DNA of 64,000 nucleotides from Leptospira fletcheri (GTDB lineage: Bacteria > Spirochaetota > Leptospiria > Leptospirales > Leptospiraceae), in assembly GCF_004769195.1 (NCBI RefSeq), contig NZ_RQET01000004.1, forward strand, positions 744,001-808,000, read 5' to 3'. Positions within the stretch are counted from its first letter, which is position 1, and every line of letters starts with the position of its first letter. A program made the position numbers and the translations under genes. Shown here in pieces: positions 62,120 through 64,000 of this stretch. The notes under the pieces were generated by a model. The model worked only from the letters and a program-made list of their open reading frames with translations, did no database searches and was not told the DNA's origin.

Positions 62120-64000
62120 TTATGCGGGGGATTCCGCGAATTGCATCTCGTACAATTTTTTGTATTTTCCATCCAGCTGGATCAGTTGGGAATGGCTGCC
62201 TTCCTCCACGATACGGCCTCCTTCCATCGCGAAAATCTTGTCCGCGACCTGGATCGTGGAAAGTCTGTGAGCGATAATGATTACGGTTCTGTTCTTATAG
62301 AGCGGTTCCAGAGCTTGTTGGACCAACCTTTCCGATTCCGTATCCAAGGCGGAAGTCGCTTCGTCTAAGATCAGTATTTCGGGATCGTGCAATAAGGATC
62401 TTGCGATGGAAATTCTCTGTCTTTGTCCGCCGGAGAGCATCACGCCTCGTTCTCCCACGATCGTATCGAATCCGTCCTCGAAAGAAAGAATGAACTCAGT
62501 CGCAAATGCCAGATCAGCGGCTTCCCTCAATCGATCTTCCGAAACGTTTTCGTTTCCGTAACAGATATTGTCCCGAATTGTCCCGTTGAATAGAAAGACT
62601 TGTTGGTTAACGATGGATATTTTTTTCCTTAAAGAAGGAAGGTCCAAATTCTTGAGATCGATGCCGTCCCAAGTGACGATTCCTTCCGTCGGATCTATCA
62701 GTCTCGGGACCAGATCCACGACCGTGGATTTACCCGCGCCGGAAGCGCCGACTAATGCCACCGTGGATCCTTTGGCGATAGTTAAATTCAAATTTTCTAA
62801 TGCTAGTCCTTTCGTTCCCGGATACGAATAACTTACGTTTTCGAAACGGAATTCCTGCGCGAGGCGTTTCGGTAAGATCGGATTCTTGGGCTGTTTGATG
62901 TCCGTATCGCTATCCAACAATTCGAATACTCTTTCTCCCGCCGCTACGGCGCTTTGGATGGAGTTGGAAAGCATCCCCATTTGTTTGAATGGCCTAGTCA
63001 AAAAAACCAAAGTAAGGAAGAAGACCATGAATTTTCCGAGAGAGAAGTCCTCGGCATCCATTAAATAGGCTCCGAAGCTTAAGAAAATGACGGCGACGAG
63101 GGAACTGGAAAGTTCCACTAAGGAAGGTCCGATTTGGTGGTAGAAATGTCCCTTAAAAGTTTTGTCGGAAAGATCCTTGTTGATTTCCCAGAAACGGGCC
63201 GCTTCCGCTTTTTCCATGGAGAAAGCTCGTATGACGCGGATTCCGGAAATGACCTCCTGCAAATGTCCGTTTAGGGAGGAAAGTCTTTCCTGTTGGTTTC
63301 TCGTTGCACGTCTGATCCGATCCGCGAATGCCGATACGGGACCCATTACCAACGGAACGACTACGATCACCGCAAGAAACATCTTCCAGCTCAGAAACAG
63401 CAGAAAGGAAAGGTGAGTGACGATATAAAAGAAATCCGTAATGGCGTCTTTCAGGTCCGAGCTGATCAGTTTGGCGAGAACTTCCACGTCGTTTATGATC
63501 CGACTCATGAAAATTCCGGTTTTTTCCTGCACGAACTGATTGAGAGGTAGTTCTTGCGCCTTGGAATAGAGCTGCGCTCTTAAATCCCGAACGGCCAAAT
63601 ATCCGGCCGAGTTGATGCAATATACTGCTCCGGCCAAAAACAAGAGTTTCGCAAGGTATACCGGAAAAACGATCCAGCAGAAGAGCAAAACCAGACGATC
63701 TTTCGGTAAAGAGGCTAGGAAACGGTTGGTATCCGTCTTCTTCTCCGCCAAATAGACCTCTATTGTGTCCAAACCTGCGAGGGCTTCCCCGCTGGATTTT
63801 CGGTCCAATAGGGCGCGATCTTTCTTGGTGAGGGAAATTTCGAATTCCGCTTTTCCTCCTTTGCCGATCGCGTCAAAGATCGGAATGATGCTGGTTAGGG
63901 AGGCTCCGTTGAGAATCGAAACGAGGAAAGATAGGACGATGCCGGTCAGTAGTCTGTATTTGTACTTGAAGGAATACCCCAAGAGGCGTCTATAGACGTT
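62120..64000 (-). CDS. msbA: MsbA-type lipid exporter ABC transporter, 5' end cut by window edge
   Basis: The frame stays open to base 64000 (residues NVYRRLLGYSFKYK before the first internal TTG), so the real start is beyond the window. About 626 residues are visible. A six-helix transmembrane domain (to about 340, with an insertion of around 60 polar residues in the first external loop) is followed by the nucleotide-binding domain: Walker A GASGAGKST, LSGGQRQR signature, Walker B EILILDEATSALD and IIAHRLST. As in E. coli it probably flips lipid A-core across the inner membrane. The large loop after the first helix, with Lys/Asp-rich sequence, is unusual for MsbA. Confidence 0.88.
   Translation of the reverse strand, partial: NVYRRLLGYSFKYKYRLLTGIVLSFLVSILNGASLTSIIPIFDAIGKGGKAEFEISLTKKDRALLDRKSSGEALAGLDTIEVYLAEKKTDTNRFLASLPKDRLVLLFCWIVFPVYLAKLLFLAGAVYCINSAGYLAVRDLRAQLYSKAQELPLNQFVQEKTGIFMSRIINDVEVLAKLISSDLKDAITDFFYIVTHLSFLLFLSWKMFLAVIVVVPLVMGPVSAFADRIRRATRNQQERLSSLNGHLQEVISGIRVIRAFSMEKAEAARFWEINKDLSDKTFKGHFYHQIGPSLVELSSSLVAVIFLSFGAYLMDAEDFSLGKFMVFFLTLVFLTRPFKQMGMLSNSIQSAVAAGERVFELLDSDTDIKQPKNPILPKRLAQEFRFENVSYSYPGTKGLALENLNLTIAKGSTVALVGASGAGKSTVVDLVPRLIDPTEGIVTWDGIDLKNLDLPSLRKKISIVNQQVFLFNGTIRDNICYGNENVSEDRLREAADLAFATEFILSFEDGFDTIVGERGVMLSGGQRQRISIARSLLHDPEILILDEATSALDTESERLVQQALEPLYKNRTVIIIAHRLSTIQVADKIFAMEGGRIVEEGSHSQLIQLDGKYKKLYEMQFAESPA

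Noticed and set aside
1..64000. CRISPR arrays, tRNA/rRNA genes, insertion sequences, prophage or attachment sites
   Set aside because: No direct-repeat array, cloverleaf, transposase, integrase or phage-type gene was recognised on either strand; gene order and codon use look uniform.

Overview
The window looks like a chromosomal segment of a Leptospira species. Supporting signs are spirochaetal-type lipoproteins with short hydrophobic leaders ending in loose lipoboxes (…FPFC, …LSSC, …SYC), OmpA-family proteins, LPS and lipid A genes (lpxK, an MsbA-type ABC exporter, an LptF/G permease), and a large riboswitch-controlled cobalamin (B12) operon of the type reported for infectious leptospires. 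Base composition by eye is richer in G+C than the low-GC L. interrogans group, so a higher-GC intermediate or pathogenic clade is my guess (inference). I saw no rRNA, tRNA, CRISPR array, transposase or integrase. The two edge genes (1-600 and 62120-64000) are cut by the window.

Layout. 1-21.5 kb is mixed housekeeping and envelope sequence: lipoproteins, a CocE/S15-type hydrolase, a membrane-anchored AraC-type regulator, two OmpA-domain proteins, a sulfatase-like lipoprotein, a MaoC hydratase pair, a 7TM-SpoIIE phosphatase, a patatin, a ketopantoate reductase-like enzyme, a secreted lipase, and a TetR / crotonyl-CoA carboxylase-reductase / MDR-dehydrogenase group. 21.5-40.4 kb is one long minus-strand cobalamin island. 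It runs from a cobalamin riboswitch (about 40196-40349) through cbtB, cbtA, cbiX, a small DUF3209-like protein, a ferredoxin-reductase-like flavoprotein, cbiD, cbiC, cbiET, cbiL, cbiG, cbiH, cbiF, cobA/O, cbiA, cbiZ, a histidine phosphatase, cobU, a cobD-cobQ fusion and cbiB, to a second histidine phosphatase. Most junctions overlap by 4 to 17 nt (ATGA, GTGA, TTGA), which indicates a translationally coupled operon. 40.4-43.3 kb holds a TonB-dependent receptor with its own cobalamin riboswitch and a DoxX-like protein. 43.5-53 kb has two GT4 glycosyltransferases, a secreted cassette (small lipoprotein, exported protein, MbnH/MauG-like di-heme enzyme, DUF5329 protein) and polA. 53-64 kb holds a MarR/old-yellow-enzyme pair, SH3b and HEAT-repeat exported proteins, an LptF/G permease, a MoeB/ThiF-like enzyme, an outer-membrane protein, lpxK and the MsbA-type exporter.

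How the B12 genes fit together. The TonB receptor (outer membrane) and CbtAB (inner membrane) probably bring in cobalt or corrinoids. CbiX inserts cobalt into sirohydrochlorin, and CbiL, CbiH, CbiF, CbiG, CbiD, CbiET and CbiC carry out the early-cobalt (anaerobic) ring steps. CbiA, CobA, CobQ, CobD and CbiB amidate, adenosylate and attach the aminopropanol arm, and CobU activates it. CbiZ recycles incomplete corrinoids. No recognisable precorrin-6A reductase (CbiJ/CobK) is present. The ferredoxin-reductase-like protein at 36745-37512 is the best local candidate for that step and is the most interesting lead in the window, followed by the di-heme enzyme cassette at 44.9-48 kb.
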